DNA from: Pseudomonadaceae bacterium
Lineage (GTDB): Bacteria > Pseudomonadota > Gammaproteobacteria > Pseudomonadales > Pseudomonadaceae
NCBI GenBank assembly: GCA_900766265.1
Contig: CAAFUS010000005.1
Span: 186,001-250,000 of the forward strand
Length of the DNA: 64,000 bases
Direction of reading: 5' to 3'
Part shown: positions 35,849 through 44,203 of the stretch, piece after piece
Position numbering within the stretch: the stretch's first letter is position 1
Layout of the letters: each line of letters begins with the position of its first letter
Made by a program: the position numbers and the translations under genes
Notes under the pieces: generated by a model
The model's input: only the letters and a program-made list of their open reading frames with translations
The model's database searches: none
Told to the model about the DNA's origin: nothing

Positions 35849-36130
35849 ATGTTCAAGGTCAACGAATACTTCAACGGCACCGTCAAATCCATCGCCTTCG
35901 ACATGGCGGCAGGTCCAGCCACCATAGGCGTCATGGCCCCGGGGGACTACGAGTTCGGTACCAGTCAGCTGGAAGTGATGCATGTCGTCGCTGGCAGCCT
36001 GGACGTGAAGCTACCAGGCAGCGACACCTGGGAAACCTTCGCCACCGGCACCCAATTCACCGTCCCGGCGAACAGCAAGTTCCAGCTGAAAGTCGCGGCC
36101 GACACGGCCTATCTGTGCGAGTACCGCTGA
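35849..36130 (+). CDS. ppnP: Pyrimidine/purine nucleoside phosphorylase PpnP
   Basis: 93-residue cupin-fold enzyme (formerly DUF1255/YaiE) that phosphorolyses several nucleosides to base and ribose 1-phosphate. Seen: FKVNEYFNGTVKSIAF, the turn GVMAPGDYEFGT, EVMHVVAGSLDVKLPG and the C-terminal YLCEY. Size and order are exactly those of the family. Preceded by AAGGAAA. Convergent with fliS. Confidence 0.94.
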   Translation: MFKVNEYFNGTVKSIAFDMAAGPATIGVMAPGDYEFGTSQLEVMHVVAGSLDVKLPGSDTWETFATGTQFTVPANSKFQLKVAADTAYLCEYR

Positions 36131-36138
36131 CAGGCTCG

Positions 36139-36162
36139 GCGGCTGGCGGGGCAGCCAGCCGC
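36139..36162. other. Hairpin between convergent ppnP and fliS
   Basis: GCGGCTGGC / GCCAGCCGC with loop GGGGCA lies between the two stop codons. Only a weak T stretch follows on the + strand. Probable shared transcript end. Confidence 0.55.
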
Positions 36163-36174
36163 TAGCCCTTGAGA

Positions 36175-36564
36175 TCAGGCGGCGACGGGTGCGATACCGT
36201 CCCAGCCTTCTTTGATCTCCCCGAGCAGAGCCGACACTTCGTCGAGCAGCTGCGGATCGTTGTTACGGTTGGCCTCGAATAGGCGCATGGACATGTATTC
36301 ATAAAGGCTGTCCAGATTCTCGGCCAACTCACCACCGGCCTTCTTATCCAGTACGTCACGCAGTCCGCCGATGATGGCGATCGCCTTGCCCAGCAATACA
36401 CCCTTTTCGGCAAAGTCCCCGCGCTCCATCGCACCACGCGCCTGCGACATGCGATCGAGCCCACCTTGCATCAGCATCTGGATCAGGCGATGCGGATCGG
36501 CCTCGGTAACCTGAGCTTTTACGCCAACCTGCTGGTACTGCCTCAATGCTGCCATTGCGTTCAT
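36175..36564 (-). CDS. fliS: Flagellar export chaperone FliS
   Basis: Binds the C-terminus of flagellin in the cytoplasm and keeps it unfolded for export. 129 helical residues; RQYQxVGxxAQVTEADPHRLIQMLMxGGL pattern at the N-terminus is diagnostic. The ATG at 36564 follows CAAGGGG; an in-frame ATG seven codons upstream has no ribosome binding site. It has its own FliA promoter behind the fliD terminator. No fliT or fleQ follows; instead the gene ends against ppnP. Confidence 0.94.
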   Translation of the reverse strand: MNAMAALRQYQQVGVKAQVTEADPHRLIQMLMQGGLDRMSQARGAMERGDFAEKGVLLGKAIAIIGGLRDVLDKKAGGELAENLDSLYEYMSMRLFEANRNNDPQLLDEVSALLGEIKEGWDGIAPVAA

Positions 36565-36602
36565 TCTAAATGCCCCTTGCGACATCAGTTTGCATGTACA
36601 GC

Positions 36603-36629
36603 GTATCGGCGCTTAACGCCGAAACTTGA
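36603..36629 (-). promoter_or_regulatory. FliA (sigma-28) promoter of fliS
   Basis: On the - strand TCAAGTTT, 11 bases, GCCGATAC: 7 of 8 matches in each element to the TAAAGTTT-N11-GCCGATAA consensus. It lies 39 bases before the fliS ATG and after the fliD terminator. Confidence 0.85.
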
Positions 36630-36646
36630 CCTTGCGACACGAAAAG

Positions 36647-36672
36647 AAAAACCGCCAGAGCGGCGGTTTTTT
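36647..36672 (-). terminator. Intrinsic terminator of fliD
   Basis: AAAAACCGCC / GGCGGTTTTT around a five-base loop, 13 bases past the fliD stop, with T runs in both directions. It separates fliD from fliS transcription. Confidence 0.85.
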
Positions 36673-36684
36673 CAATGATTCTAT

Positions 36685-38118
36685 TCAGCTCTTTTTGGTG
36701 ACCACACCCGGCATGTTCTCGAACATCGCCGTCAGCGAATTGGACGTACTGGTCAGCTGCGCGACCAGACTGTCCATCGCATACCATTGCTTGGAGAGCC
36801 GTGCTTCAAGGGCCGTCATGCGTACCGCAAGGGCTTCCTTCTGCTTGTCGATACTGCTGATGGTCTCGCTCATGGCCTTGTTACGCTGCTCCAGAACCCC
36901 TCCGGTCTGGGTATAGGGCGTAAGTTTTTCATTCAGGCGGGTCGCCAGACCCTTTTCTCCCGTGAACAGCCCGGCCACATCGGAGAAGTTTTCCGCAAGG
37001 GCCTTGTCCAGCTTGTCGTTGTTCACCGCCAGCGTGCCATCCTTTTGGGTAGTCACCCCGATATCGGTCAAGGCTCGAATCGCGCCGTTGCCCTGGACGT
37101 TCACCAACTCGTTGCGGATTGTATTGAGCAGGGTTCGCGCGGTGGCATCGCCGACCAGAGCACCGGTCACAGGCGCCTTGTCGTCACCCACGGTAGTAAC
37201 CTTGGTCTGCGCGTTTACCACACCGATCAGCTTGTTATAGGCATCGACGAATTTCTGCACATTGCCTTTGACGCCGGCCTTGTCCAGCTCGACGCCCACC
37301 GTGACCGGCGCATCCGCCGGAGTCACCCCTTTGAGGGTCAGGGTTACCCCTTCGATCGCCGAGTCGACCGTGTTGGTCGTGCTTTCGACCTCCAGCCCAT
37401 CGATGGTGAGCTTGGCGTTGGCGGCCTGCGTGATCTGCCTGGCGGCTGCGGGATTGGTCGAGGCGGGGGCAGATGGGTCGAAGCTCAGAGCGGAAAGGCT
37501 GACGTTGCCCACCTCGCTGCTTACACCTTCGACCGATATGTCTTCCCCCTCGCCTGTCTTGCTGCTACTCAACACCAGACGCGGACCGTTGGCGTCTGTC
37601 ACGATGGTTGCCGATACGCCCGACTCCGCGCCCGCCTTGTTAATCGAGTCGCGCAGCCCTTCGAGCGTGTTGTTGCTCTCGTCGACCGAGATGTTTAGCG
37701 AGTCGCCATTGCCCACCTTGATGGTCAGCGAGCCCTTGCCGAAGTTGGCGGCTTCGCCCGTCGGCGCCTTAACGGCGGCAAGCGCCACCTTGCTGCTGGC
37801 TGCCAATTGGGTGACGTTGATCTTGTAGTTTCCAGAGCCGGCCGTGGTTCCGGCCGTAACGGTCAACAGATCGGTCTTCGATGAAGTGGCCGAGCGGCCC
37901 TGAAACTGTTCCGGCTTGTTCAGGGCCTCTAATGCCGTCTGGAATTCGGAGATGGCGCTCTTCAAGGCGCCAACCGCGGTGATTCGCGCGGTTGTGGTCT
38001 TCTCCAGGTTGGCTAGCTGAGTTTGCTTGGGAGCCTGCTCGGCGGCGACCATCGACTTCACGATACCGTCGATGTCCATGCCCGTACCCAGTCCAACGCC
38101 ACCTGTGATTGAAGCCAT
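36685..38118 (-). CDS. fliD: Flagellar hook-associated protein 2 (filament cap) FliD
   Basis: Forms the pentameric cap under which flagellin subunits assemble. 477 residues; N-terminal ITGGVGLGTGMDIDGIVKSM, coiled-coil termini and the C-terminal NSLTAMFENM are typical. The ATG at 38118 has AGGTGA upstream. The central domains (about 90-330) are alanine- and threonine-rich, as in variable FliD regions. Third gene of fliC-flaG-fliD; a terminator follows. Confidence 0.93.
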   Translation of the reverse strand: MASITGGVGLGTGMDIDGIVKSMVAAEQAPKQTQLANLEKTTTARITAVGALKSAISEFQTALEALNKPEQFQGRSATSSKTDLLTVTAGTTAGSGNYKINVTQLAASSKVALAAVKAPTGEAANFGKGSLTIKVGNGDSLNISVDESNNTLEGLRDSINKAGAESGVSATIVTDANGPRLVLSSSKTGEGEDISVEGVSSEVGNVSLSALSFDPSAPASTNPAAARQITQAANAKLTIDGLEVESTTNTVDSAIEGVTLTLKGVTPADAPVTVGVELDKAGVKGNVQKFVDAYNKLIGVVNAQTKVTTVGDDKAPVTGALVGDATARTLLNTIRNELVNVQGNGAIRALTDIGVTTQKDGTLAVNNDKLDKALAENFSDVAGLFTGEKGLATRLNEKLTPYTQTGGVLEQRNKAMSETISSIDKQKEALAVRMTALEARLSKQWYAMDSLVAQLTSTSNSLTAMFENMPGVVTKKS

Positions 38119-38158
38119 AACCGTCACCTGTCAAAAAAATGTTGCGCCTTTGAGTTCA

Positions 38159-38174
38159 TCCAAGAAACGTGCCG
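38159..38174 (-). promoter_or_regulatory. Possible sigma-54 promoter of fliD
   Basis: On the - strand CGGCACGTTTCTTGGA resembles TGGCACG-N4-TTGCA. The -24 GG is present but the -12 GC is GG here, so it is imperfect. It begins at the flaG stop, 41 bases before the fliD start. Confidence 0.3.
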
Positions 38175-38528
38175 TCAGGCTTTGGCCTCGAACATCAGGC
38201 TGCGTACACCATCGAGTTGCTCGGCCAGCTTGAGCACCTCCTCGGACGGAATCTGGCGAACCACCTTGCCCGACTCCCCATCGATGACCTTGACCACCAC
38301 CTCGCCCGTGGAATCGTCCACGCTGAAGTTAAGGTCGCGCTGCACGTTCTGCATGCGAGACTGCAGATCGGTTACCGCATTGCCCAACTCGTCACGCACG
38401 TCTTCCTCGGCTGGCCTGGATGCAACCTCGTCCGGTTTTGGGAGAAACGACGAAACCCCAGGCTCCTTGCGGAGGCTGGGTACCTGGGCAGGTACTGCCG
38501 ATGTGGCTGAAATTTTCCCCACGTCCAT
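38175..38528 (-). CDS. flaG: Flagellar protein FlaG
   Basis: 117-residue FlaG protein, which influences filament length and stability. The C-terminal conserved block reads NFSVDDSTGEVVVKVID followed by GKVVRQIPSEEVLKLAE. A variable low-complexity N-terminal half precedes it. The ATG at 38528 is favoured by GAGGG upstream; another in-frame ATG two codons earlier has worse spacing. Lies between fliC and fliD as in other pseudomonads. Confidence 0.92.
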   Translation of the reverse strand: MDVGKISATSAVPAQVPSLRKEPGVSSFLPKPDEVASRPAEEDVRDELGNAVTDLQSRMQNVQRDLNFSVDDSTGEVVVKVIDGESGKVVRQIPSEEVLKLAEQLDGVRSLMFEAKA

Positions 38529-38547
38529 GATCATCCCTCATGATCAT

Positions 38548-38571
38548 GGGGGATGGCTGAGGCCATCCCCC
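38548..38571 (-). other. Hairpin between fliC and flaG
   Basis: GGGGGATGGC / GCCATCCCCC with loop TGAG, 20 bases after the fliC stop. No T run follows on the - strand. It may act as a partial terminator or 3' stabiliser that keeps flagellin mRNA more abundant than flaG. Confidence 0.55.
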
Positions 38572-38590
38572 ACTTTTACGCGCTGACCTG

Positions 38591-39811
38591 TTACTGCAGG
38601 AGGCTGAGGACAGCCTGCGGCAGCTGCTTGGCCTGGGCCAGGATTGCGGTACCGGCCTGCTGCAGAATCTGGTTCTTGCTCAGATTCGCGGTTTCAGCAG
38701 CGAAGTCGGTGTCTTCGATACGACCACGGGCGGCCGACACGTTTTCGCTGATGTTCTGCAGGTTGGCAATGGTGTTGTCGAAGCGGTTCTGCACGGCGCC
38801 GAGGTCGGCACGCTGAGCGTCGATTTTCTTGATCGCGTCGTCGATTACGAGTACGGCGGCCTGTGCACCTGCGGCGTTGCTGATATCGATCCCTTTAACG
38901 TTATCGGCGTTATCACCGTCAGCCGCTGCAACCGCATCCGTCGAGGCGGTGATCTCACCAAAGGTTACAGCCGGATCAGCGTCGTCATCTGGCACAAATG
39001 CACCGATAGTTACCAAAGAGTTAGCAACAGCCCCATCGCCATCTTTGCCCGCTTTGGAGATGATCTGCCATTCACCTTCACCGTCTTTCTGGACGCTGAC
39101 ACCTAAGTTGGCGTCGTTGATGGCAGCTGCAATTCGCGCTGTTGCGGTCTCGGCGGTATCGCCTTCCTTGAATTCAACATCGATGACTTTTTCTACACCG
39201 CCATCTGTAACGCCATCATTTACGGTCAATGTAATAGTACCCTTACCCGCGACTATATCGTCGCCGGTAGCAGCGACAAACGCGGTCTTGTAGTACTTGC
39301 CAGTCAGGTCTTCAGCGCTCGCCCCATCGATACCAACGCTGATGATTTCGTTCGCAGCCGAACCAACCTGGAAGCTGGCCACGCCGAAGCTGCCGTCGAG
39401 CAATTGGCGACCACCGAAGGTGGTGGTGTTGCTGATACGGTCCAGTTCTTTTTTCAGCTGGTTAACTTCCGAGTTCAGGGCGGTACGCTCGGAGTCGCTG
39501 TTCGAGCCGTTGGCAGACTGCAGGGACAGGTCACGCATACGCTGCAGGATGTTGGTGGACTGCTGCAGAGCACCTTCAGCGGTCTGGGCCAGGGAGATAC
39601 CGTCGTTGGCGTTACGGACCGCGACGCTCAGGCCGTTGACCTGGCTGGTCAGGCGGTTGGCGATCTGCAGACCGGCGGCGTCGTCCTTGGCGCTGTTGAT
39701 GCGGCTACCGGTGGACAGGCGCTGCATGGAGGTGTTCAAGGCGTTGGACGTGTTGTTGATATTGCGCTGAGTGTTAAGCGACGCAATGTTGGTATTGACT
39801 GTAAGAGCCAT
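38591..39811 (-). CDS. fliC: Flagellin
   Basis: Filament subunit, 406 residues. D0/D1 ends are strongly conserved: MALTVNTNIASLNTQRN at the start, NDGISLAQTAEGAL and DRISNTTTFGGRQLLDG near 130, and NISAARGRIEDTDFA-like sequence ending TAILAQAKQLPQAVLSLLQ. The exposed centre (about 150-310) is rich in Asp, Ala and Thr and is likely strain-variable. GGAGG precedes the ATG and a near-perfect FliA promoter lies 98 bases upstream. First gene of the filament cassette. Confidence 0.96.
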   Translation of the reverse strand: MALTVNTNIASLNTQRNINNTSNALNTSMQRLSTGSRINSAKDDAAGLQIANRLTSQVNGLSVAVRNANDGISLAQTAEGALQQSTNILQRMRDLSLQSANGSNSDSERTALNSEVNQLKKELDRISNTTTFGGRQLLDGSFGVASFQVGSAANEIISVGIDGASAEDLTGKYYKTAFVAATGDDIVAGKGTITLTVNDGVTDGGVEKVIDVEFKEGDTAETATARIAAAINDANLGVSVQKDGEGEWQIISKAGKDGDGAVANSLVTIGAFVPDDDADPAVTFGEITASTDAVAAADGDNADNVKGIDISNAAGAQAAVLVIDDAIKKIDAQRADLGAVQNRFDNTIANLQNISENVSAARGRIEDTDFAAETANLSKNQILQQAGTAILAQAKQLPQAVLSLLQ

Positions 39812-39909
39812 GGTATTTGCCTCCAAGGGCGCTGTTAACGTGGTTGCCTGAGCGTGCGACTCCGGGCCGGCTTCTGCCCAGGCACCCATTGAGTTCGCAT
39901 TCCTACCGT

Positions 39910-39936
39910 TTATCGGCGCCTGTTCGGTTTGCTTTA
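39910..39936 (-). promoter_or_regulatory. FliA (sigma-28) promoter of fliC
   Basis: On the - strand TAAAGCAA, an 11-base spacer, then GCCGATAA, which matches the sigma-28 -10 exactly. It predicts a leader of about 90 bases. Confidence 0.9.
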
Positions 39937-40130
39937 GGGATTTTCGAAAATTTTTATTGATTTTCGAAATTGACCGCCGGAGCGCCTGCGGACCGGCTTG
40001 ACGAGCGAGTCCACATGCCAAGTGTTTCGGCAAGGGTTGGAATTTCTTTAATGAGCGGATGCGCTTGGGTTGGGCGGTCTGCGCAGGAGGTTTGCGCCAA
40101 AGGCTGGCCCCACCCTTTCGGCGGTGGCCG

Positions 40131-40464
40131 TTCGCGGTCAAGACCGCCCCCAAGAAAAGCCCAGCGCACGCGCCGCTACCGTGGGTGCGGTCGGGGATGC
40201 CTAGTCTTGACCGCGATTGGAACCGATGCCGTCTCGGCGCCCGGCGCAGCCTTTAAGACAACCCGTAGGGTGGTGAACCCGCCGCCGGTTTGCTCATTTG
40301 CTTGGCACTCAGGACGCAGTGAACCCGATCCTTGCCGGGAGGTACCCAACGCAGAAGCCCACTCATGAACGTAGGGTTGAACATGAGCGTCGGCTTCGAT
40401 GTGGCGCAAGCGTAGATTGGCGGGTGGGCTTCACCTGCCCTCCCCATTCGCGGTCAAGACTAGG
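40131..40464. repeat. Repeat-rich noncoding region between fliC and ligA
   Basis: The 750-base gap before fliC holds no credible gene. It contains a 17-bp inverted repeat, CCTAGTCTTGACCGCGA at 40200-40216 and TCGCGGTCAAGACTAGG at 40448-40464, plus a direct partial copy TTCGCGGTCAAGAC at 40131-40144 (also at 40447-40460). Inside it are CGTAGGGT copies at 40264 and 40370 with a degenerate CGTAGATT at 40411, and an inverted CTCATG/CATGAG pair. They look like degenerate extragenic repeats or the scar of a small mobile element. Confidence 0.55.
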
Positions 40465-40561
40465 GTCCCGACCGCTCTCATGGATGCGATAGATAGCCGC
40501 CAGCTGCAACGGACGGCGCGGCCATTGGTGACCGAGACCCCGCTGGGCTCCCGGCCGCCAC

Positions 40562-42928
40562 CTATCCCTCCAGCTGTTGCAGCTGTTGGAGAAACGTTTC
40601 CTCGTCGAGAACCTTGAGCCCCAACTCGCTGGCTTTGGCGAGTTTCGAGCCCGCGCCTGGCCCTGCGACCACGCAGCTGGTCTTGGCCGACACCGATCCG
40701 GCCACCTTGGCGCCGAGCGCTTCGAGGCGCGCTTTGGCGGCATCCCGGCTCATCGCTTCCAGCGTGCCGGTCAGCACCCAGGTCTGCCCCGCCAGCGGCA
40801 ACCCTTCGCTGCTCTTGCGCTCGCTTTCCCAGTGCATGCCGAACTCGCGCAGTTGCGCCTCGATGGCACGGGCGCGAGCGACGTTATCCGGATTGTCGAA
40901 ATGGTCGCGCAGCGCGCGCGCCGCCCGCTCGTTGAGGCGTTCGACCTGGCGCAGGTCGAGCCAGTCGGCCGTGATGATCGCCTCCAGCGAGCCGAAGCGC
41001 TCGGCCAAGCGCTGGGCGCCGGTCGCGGCGATATAGGGGATATCCAGCCGATCGAGCAGACCGGCGAGGCTGGCACAGGCGGCGAATTCAGGATGCACGC
41101 CGCCCTCCTCCTGCAAGGTCACGCCGCGCTCGAGCAGCTGGGCGATGACCGTCAGGTTGTGCTCGTCTTCGAAGAAGCTGTGAATTTCATGGGCGACCTC
41201 GAGGCCCACGTCCGGCAGGTAGACCAGCACGTCGGGAAGCGCTCGCTGGATGCGCTCGAGCGAACCGAGCGCGCGCGCCAGCAGCTTGGCGGTTTCCTCG
41301 CCGACATCAGGGATGCCCAGCGCGAAGATGAAGCGTGCCAGCGTCGGGTTGCGGCTCGCATCGATGGACTTGAGCAGGTTGCGGCTGGAGATCTCGGCGA
41401 ACCCCTCGAGTTCAAAGACCTGCTCGTAGGTCAGCTGGTACAGGTCCGCCGGCGAGCTGACCAGCCCCTTGTCCACCAGCTGTTCTACGATCTTGTCGCC
41501 CAATCCGTCGATGTCCATGGCGCGGCGCGAGACGAAGTGGATGATTGCCTGCTTGAGCTGCGCCTGGCAGGCCAGGCGGCCTACGCAGCGGTAGATCGAC
41601 CCCTCGCTGACGGTCTCGCGCCCCTTGCCCCGCTTGATGAGCTGCGTGCGCTCGACCGCCGAGCCGCACACCGGGCATTGCTGCGGCACCGTCACCGCTC
41701 GGGCGTCCGCTGGGCGGCGTTCGGCGATGACGCCGAGAATCTGCGGAATCACGTCACCGGCACGCCGCACGATGACGCTGTCGCCGATCATCACGCCGAG
41801 CCGGGCGACCTCGTCCATGTTGTGCAAGGTTGCGTTGGACACCGTCACGCCCGCGACCTGGACGGGTTTGAGCCGTGCGACCGGTGTGATCGCCCCGGTA
41901 CGACCGACCTGGAACTCGACGCCCAGCAGCTCGGTAATCTCCTCGCGGGCCGGGAACTTGTGGGCAATCGCCCAGCGCGGTTCGCGGGCGCGAAAGCCGA
42001 GCTCGCGCTGCTGGCCGATATCGTTGACCTTGAACACCACGCCGTCGATTTCATAGGGCAGCGCGTCGCGGCGCTCCCCGATATCGTTGTAATACGCACG
42101 GCAGGCCTCCACGCCCTTCGCACGCCTGAGCTCACGACTGATCGGTAGCCCCCACTCCTTGAGCGCATGGAGCATGTCGTAATGGGTTGAAGGCAGGGCG
42201 CCGTCACTTCGGCCAACGCCATAGGCACAGAGCTCCAGCGGGCGGCTCGCGGTGATCCTAGAATCGAGCTGGCGCAGGCTCCCCGCCGCCGCGTTGCGGG
42301 GGTTGGCGAAGGTCTTGCCACCGGCTTCGAGCTGCCGTGCGTTGAGCGCCTCGAAGCCGGCCTTGGGCATGTAGATCTCGCCGCGTACCTCGAGCACCCG
42401 GGGCCAGCCCGAGCCCTGCAGCTTGAGCGGGATGTTGCGCACGGTTCTCACGTTTGCGCTGATGTCCTCCCCGGTGGTGCCATCACCCCGTGTCGCGCCA
42501 CGCACCAGATACCCATCCTCGTACAGCAGGCTGACCGCCAGCCCGTCCAGTTTCGGCTCGCAGCTGTATTCGACCTGCGCCCCTTCGTCGAGCAGGTCGC
42601 CGGCCGGCAGGTCGAGCCCCTCGCGTACGCGACGGTCGAAGTCGATAAGGTCGCGCTCTTCGAACGCATTGCCCAGGCTGAGCATCGGCACTTCATGGCG
42701 GACCTGGCCGAAGGCGGCCAGCGCCTCACCGCCGACGCGCTGGGTCGGCGACTCCGGCGTCACCAGTTCGGGATGTTCGGCCTCAAGCGCCTGGAGCTCC
42801 TTGAACAGCCGGTCGTATTCGGCATCCGGCACGCTCGGCTCGTCGAGCACATAGTAGCGGTAGTTGTGGGCGTCGATTTCACTGCGCAACGCGGCGATGC
42901 GTTCTGCGGCGGATTGGGCGGAAGGCAT
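40562..42928 (-). CDS. ligA: NAD-dependent DNA ligase LigA
   Basis: Seals nicks in replication and repair. 788 residues: the Ia domain (HNYRYYVLDEPSVPDAEYDRL region), adenylation domain with catalytic Lys126 in CEPKLDGLAVSL, OB fold, four-Cys zinc finger (CPVCG ... CVGRLAC), helix-hairpin-helix repeats and a C-terminal BRCT domain (LAGQTWVLTGTLEAMSR onward). All are intact. It lies downstream of zipA on the same strand with 258 bases between, including a terminator, so it is probably transcribed separately. Confidence 0.96.
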   Translation of the reverse strand: MPSAQSAAERIAALRSEIDAHNYRYYVLDEPSVPDAEYDRLFKELQALEAEHPELVTPESPTQRVGGEALAAFGQVRHEVPMLSLGNAFEERDLIDFDRRVREGLDLPAGDLLDEGAQVEYSCEPKLDGLAVSLLYEDGYLVRGATRGDGTTGEDISANVRTVRNIPLKLQGSGWPRVLEVRGEIYMPKAGFEALNARQLEAGGKTFANPRNAAAGSLRQLDSRITASRPLELCAYGVGRSDGALPSTHYDMLHALKEWGLPISRELRRAKGVEACRAYYNDIGERRDALPYEIDGVVFKVNDIGQQRELGFRAREPRWAIAHKFPAREEITELLGVEFQVGRTGAITPVARLKPVQVAGVTVSNATLHNMDEVARLGVMIGDSVIVRRAGDVIPQILGVIAERRPADARAVTVPQQCPVCGSAVERTQLIKRGKGRETVSEGSIYRCVGRLACQAQLKQAIIHFVSRRAMDIDGLGDKIVEQLVDKGLVSSPADLYQLTYEQVFELEGFAEISSRNLLKSIDASRNPTLARFIFALGIPDVGEETAKLLARALGSLERIQRALPDVLVYLPDVGLEVAHEIHSFFEDEHNLTVIAQLLERGVTLQEEGGVHPEFAACASLAGLLDRLDIPYIAATGAQRLAERFGSLEAIITADWLDLRQVERLNERAARALRDHFDNPDNVARARAIEAQLREFGMHWESERKSSEGLPLAGQTWVLTGTLEAMSRDAAKARLEALGAKVAGSVSAKTSCVVAGPGAGSKLAKASELGLKVLDEETFLQQLQQLEG

Positions 42929-43013
42929 ATAAAGGAGCCGTGGCTATGGCAATGCTGATTGAGACAGTCGCAGCACGCCTTGGTTGATAACAGGCGCGCG
43001 ATTCTATCCGATC

Positions 43014-43047
43014 CAGGCGCCCAGGGCAGGCGCCCAGGGCAGGCGCC
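43014..43047. repeat. Short tandem repeat upstream of ligA
   Basis: Unit CAGGCGCCCAGGG occurs at 43014-43026 and 43027-43039, followed by a partial CAGGCGCC to 43047. It lies 86 bases before the ligA start and could vary by slippage between strains. Confidence 0.7.
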
Positions 43048-43158
43048 GCGCCTGCGAGGGCGGGCAGCAACCGACCATGCGCCCCCTCGTGGCGGGTTGC
43101 CCATGCCGCTTGAGCGACACGCCGCTGGCGCTGCCACCTGGCCCGCTATTACAAACGC

Positions 43159-43182
43159 AAACCGCTCCAGGCGGAGCGGTTT
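43159..43182 (-). terminator. Terminator of zipA
   Basis: AAACCGCTCC / GGAGCGGTTT with loop AGGC, directly after the zipA stop, followed on the - strand by TTTGCGTTTGT. Moderate T content. Confidence 0.7.
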
Positions 43183-43186
43183 CGAT

Positions 43187-43999
43187 TCAGCGCTTGAGGG
43201 TCATCTGCCGGCGCTCGTATTCGACGATACGCTGGCGGTAATGCTCGATGGTCTGGGCCGTTAGCACGCTGCGCTGATCGTCCTTGAGCTCGCCGTTGAG
43301 CTCCTGGGACAACTTGCGCGCCGCGGCGACCATCACGTCGAAGGCCTGCTTAGGATGGCGCGGCCCCGGCAGACCCAGGAAGAAACTCACCGCCGGGGTG
43401 GTGAAATGGTCGATGTCGTCCAGGTCGAAGGTTCCGGGCTTGACCGCATTGGCCATGGAGAACAGCACTTCGCCATTGCCTGCCATGCTTTCGTGACGGT
43501 GGAAAATGTCCATCTCGCCAAACCGCAGGCCACTTTCGAGGATGTTCTGTAGCAACGCCGGACCGCGGAAACCCGAGGGGTCACGGGAGATCACATTGAT
43601 CACCAGCACTTCCTCGACGGGCGACTGGTCTTTTTCTTCCTCGGTTTCACCGATGTCCTCGGCGACCGGATCGAGCAGGGTCGGCACGGGCTCGTCGGTG
43701 ATCAGGTTCAGGTCCCCCTGGCGCGGCTCGCTGACGCGGCGCTTGCCGGCGTCGCGCGCGGTCATCGAAGGCAGGTCATCGTCCTCGACCCGGGGTTCGG
43801 CAGCCCGGCTCACCACTCGCGGCGGGCCAAGCAGCTCGGCAGGTGTTTCATCCTCCTCGGGCAGGTTGGAAAAGCTACGGTCCAGCTTGAACTTCAACTT
43901 GCCCTTGCCGCCGCGCATCCGCCGCCAGCCATCGAACAGGATGCCGGCGATGACGATGATGCCGATGACGATCAGCCACTCGCGCAGACCGATATTCAT
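43187..43999 (-). CDS. zipA: Cell division protein ZipA
   Basis: Essential divisome protein that tethers FtsZ to the membrane. 270 residues: N-terminal membrane helix (residues 7-22, WLIVIGIIVIAGILF), a short basic patch, an acidic linker of about 110 residues instead of the long Pro/Gln-rich linker of E. coli, and the C-terminal FtsZ-binding domain (about 130-260; VINVISRDPSGFRG, FGEMDIFHRHE). Located between smc and ligA as usual in Pseudomonas. Confidence 0.94.
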   Translation of the reverse strand: MNIGLREWLIVIGIIVIAGILFDGWRRMRGGKGKLKFKLDRSFSNLPEEDETPAELLGPPRVVSRAAEPRVEDDDLPSMTARDAGKRRVSEPRQGDLNLITDEPVPTLLDPVAEDIGETEEEKDQSPVEEVLVINVISRDPSGFRGPALLQNILESGLRFGEMDIFHRHESMAGNGEVLFSMANAVKPGTFDLDDIDHFTTPAVSFFLGLPGPRHPKQAFDVMVAAARKLSQELNGELKDDQRSVLTAQTIEHYRQRIVEYERRQMTLKR

Positions 44000-44203
44000 T
44001 AATGCGTAGACCTCTGAATTCGATGAAGAAAACGGGAAGCTTCACTGATCGCGACGCTTCTCACGTCATAAAAAATTGTGCCCTAAACTAGCACGACGAA
44101 CGGTGGCTGTGCACCGCCGGACCTCGTCGTTTTATGGGTCTCCGTATGTCAGGCCGGACGGCCGATGCGCCAGGCAAGGCGCCGCTTGGCTCGCCGGCTG
44201 TAT

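Noticed and set aside
40131..40464. CRISPR array
   Set aside because: The repeats are few, in both orientations, unevenly spaced and without cas genes.
40577..42148. 523-residue + strand ORF inside ligA
   Set aside because: Antisense of a gene with full LigA domains; high GC third positions keep this frame open.
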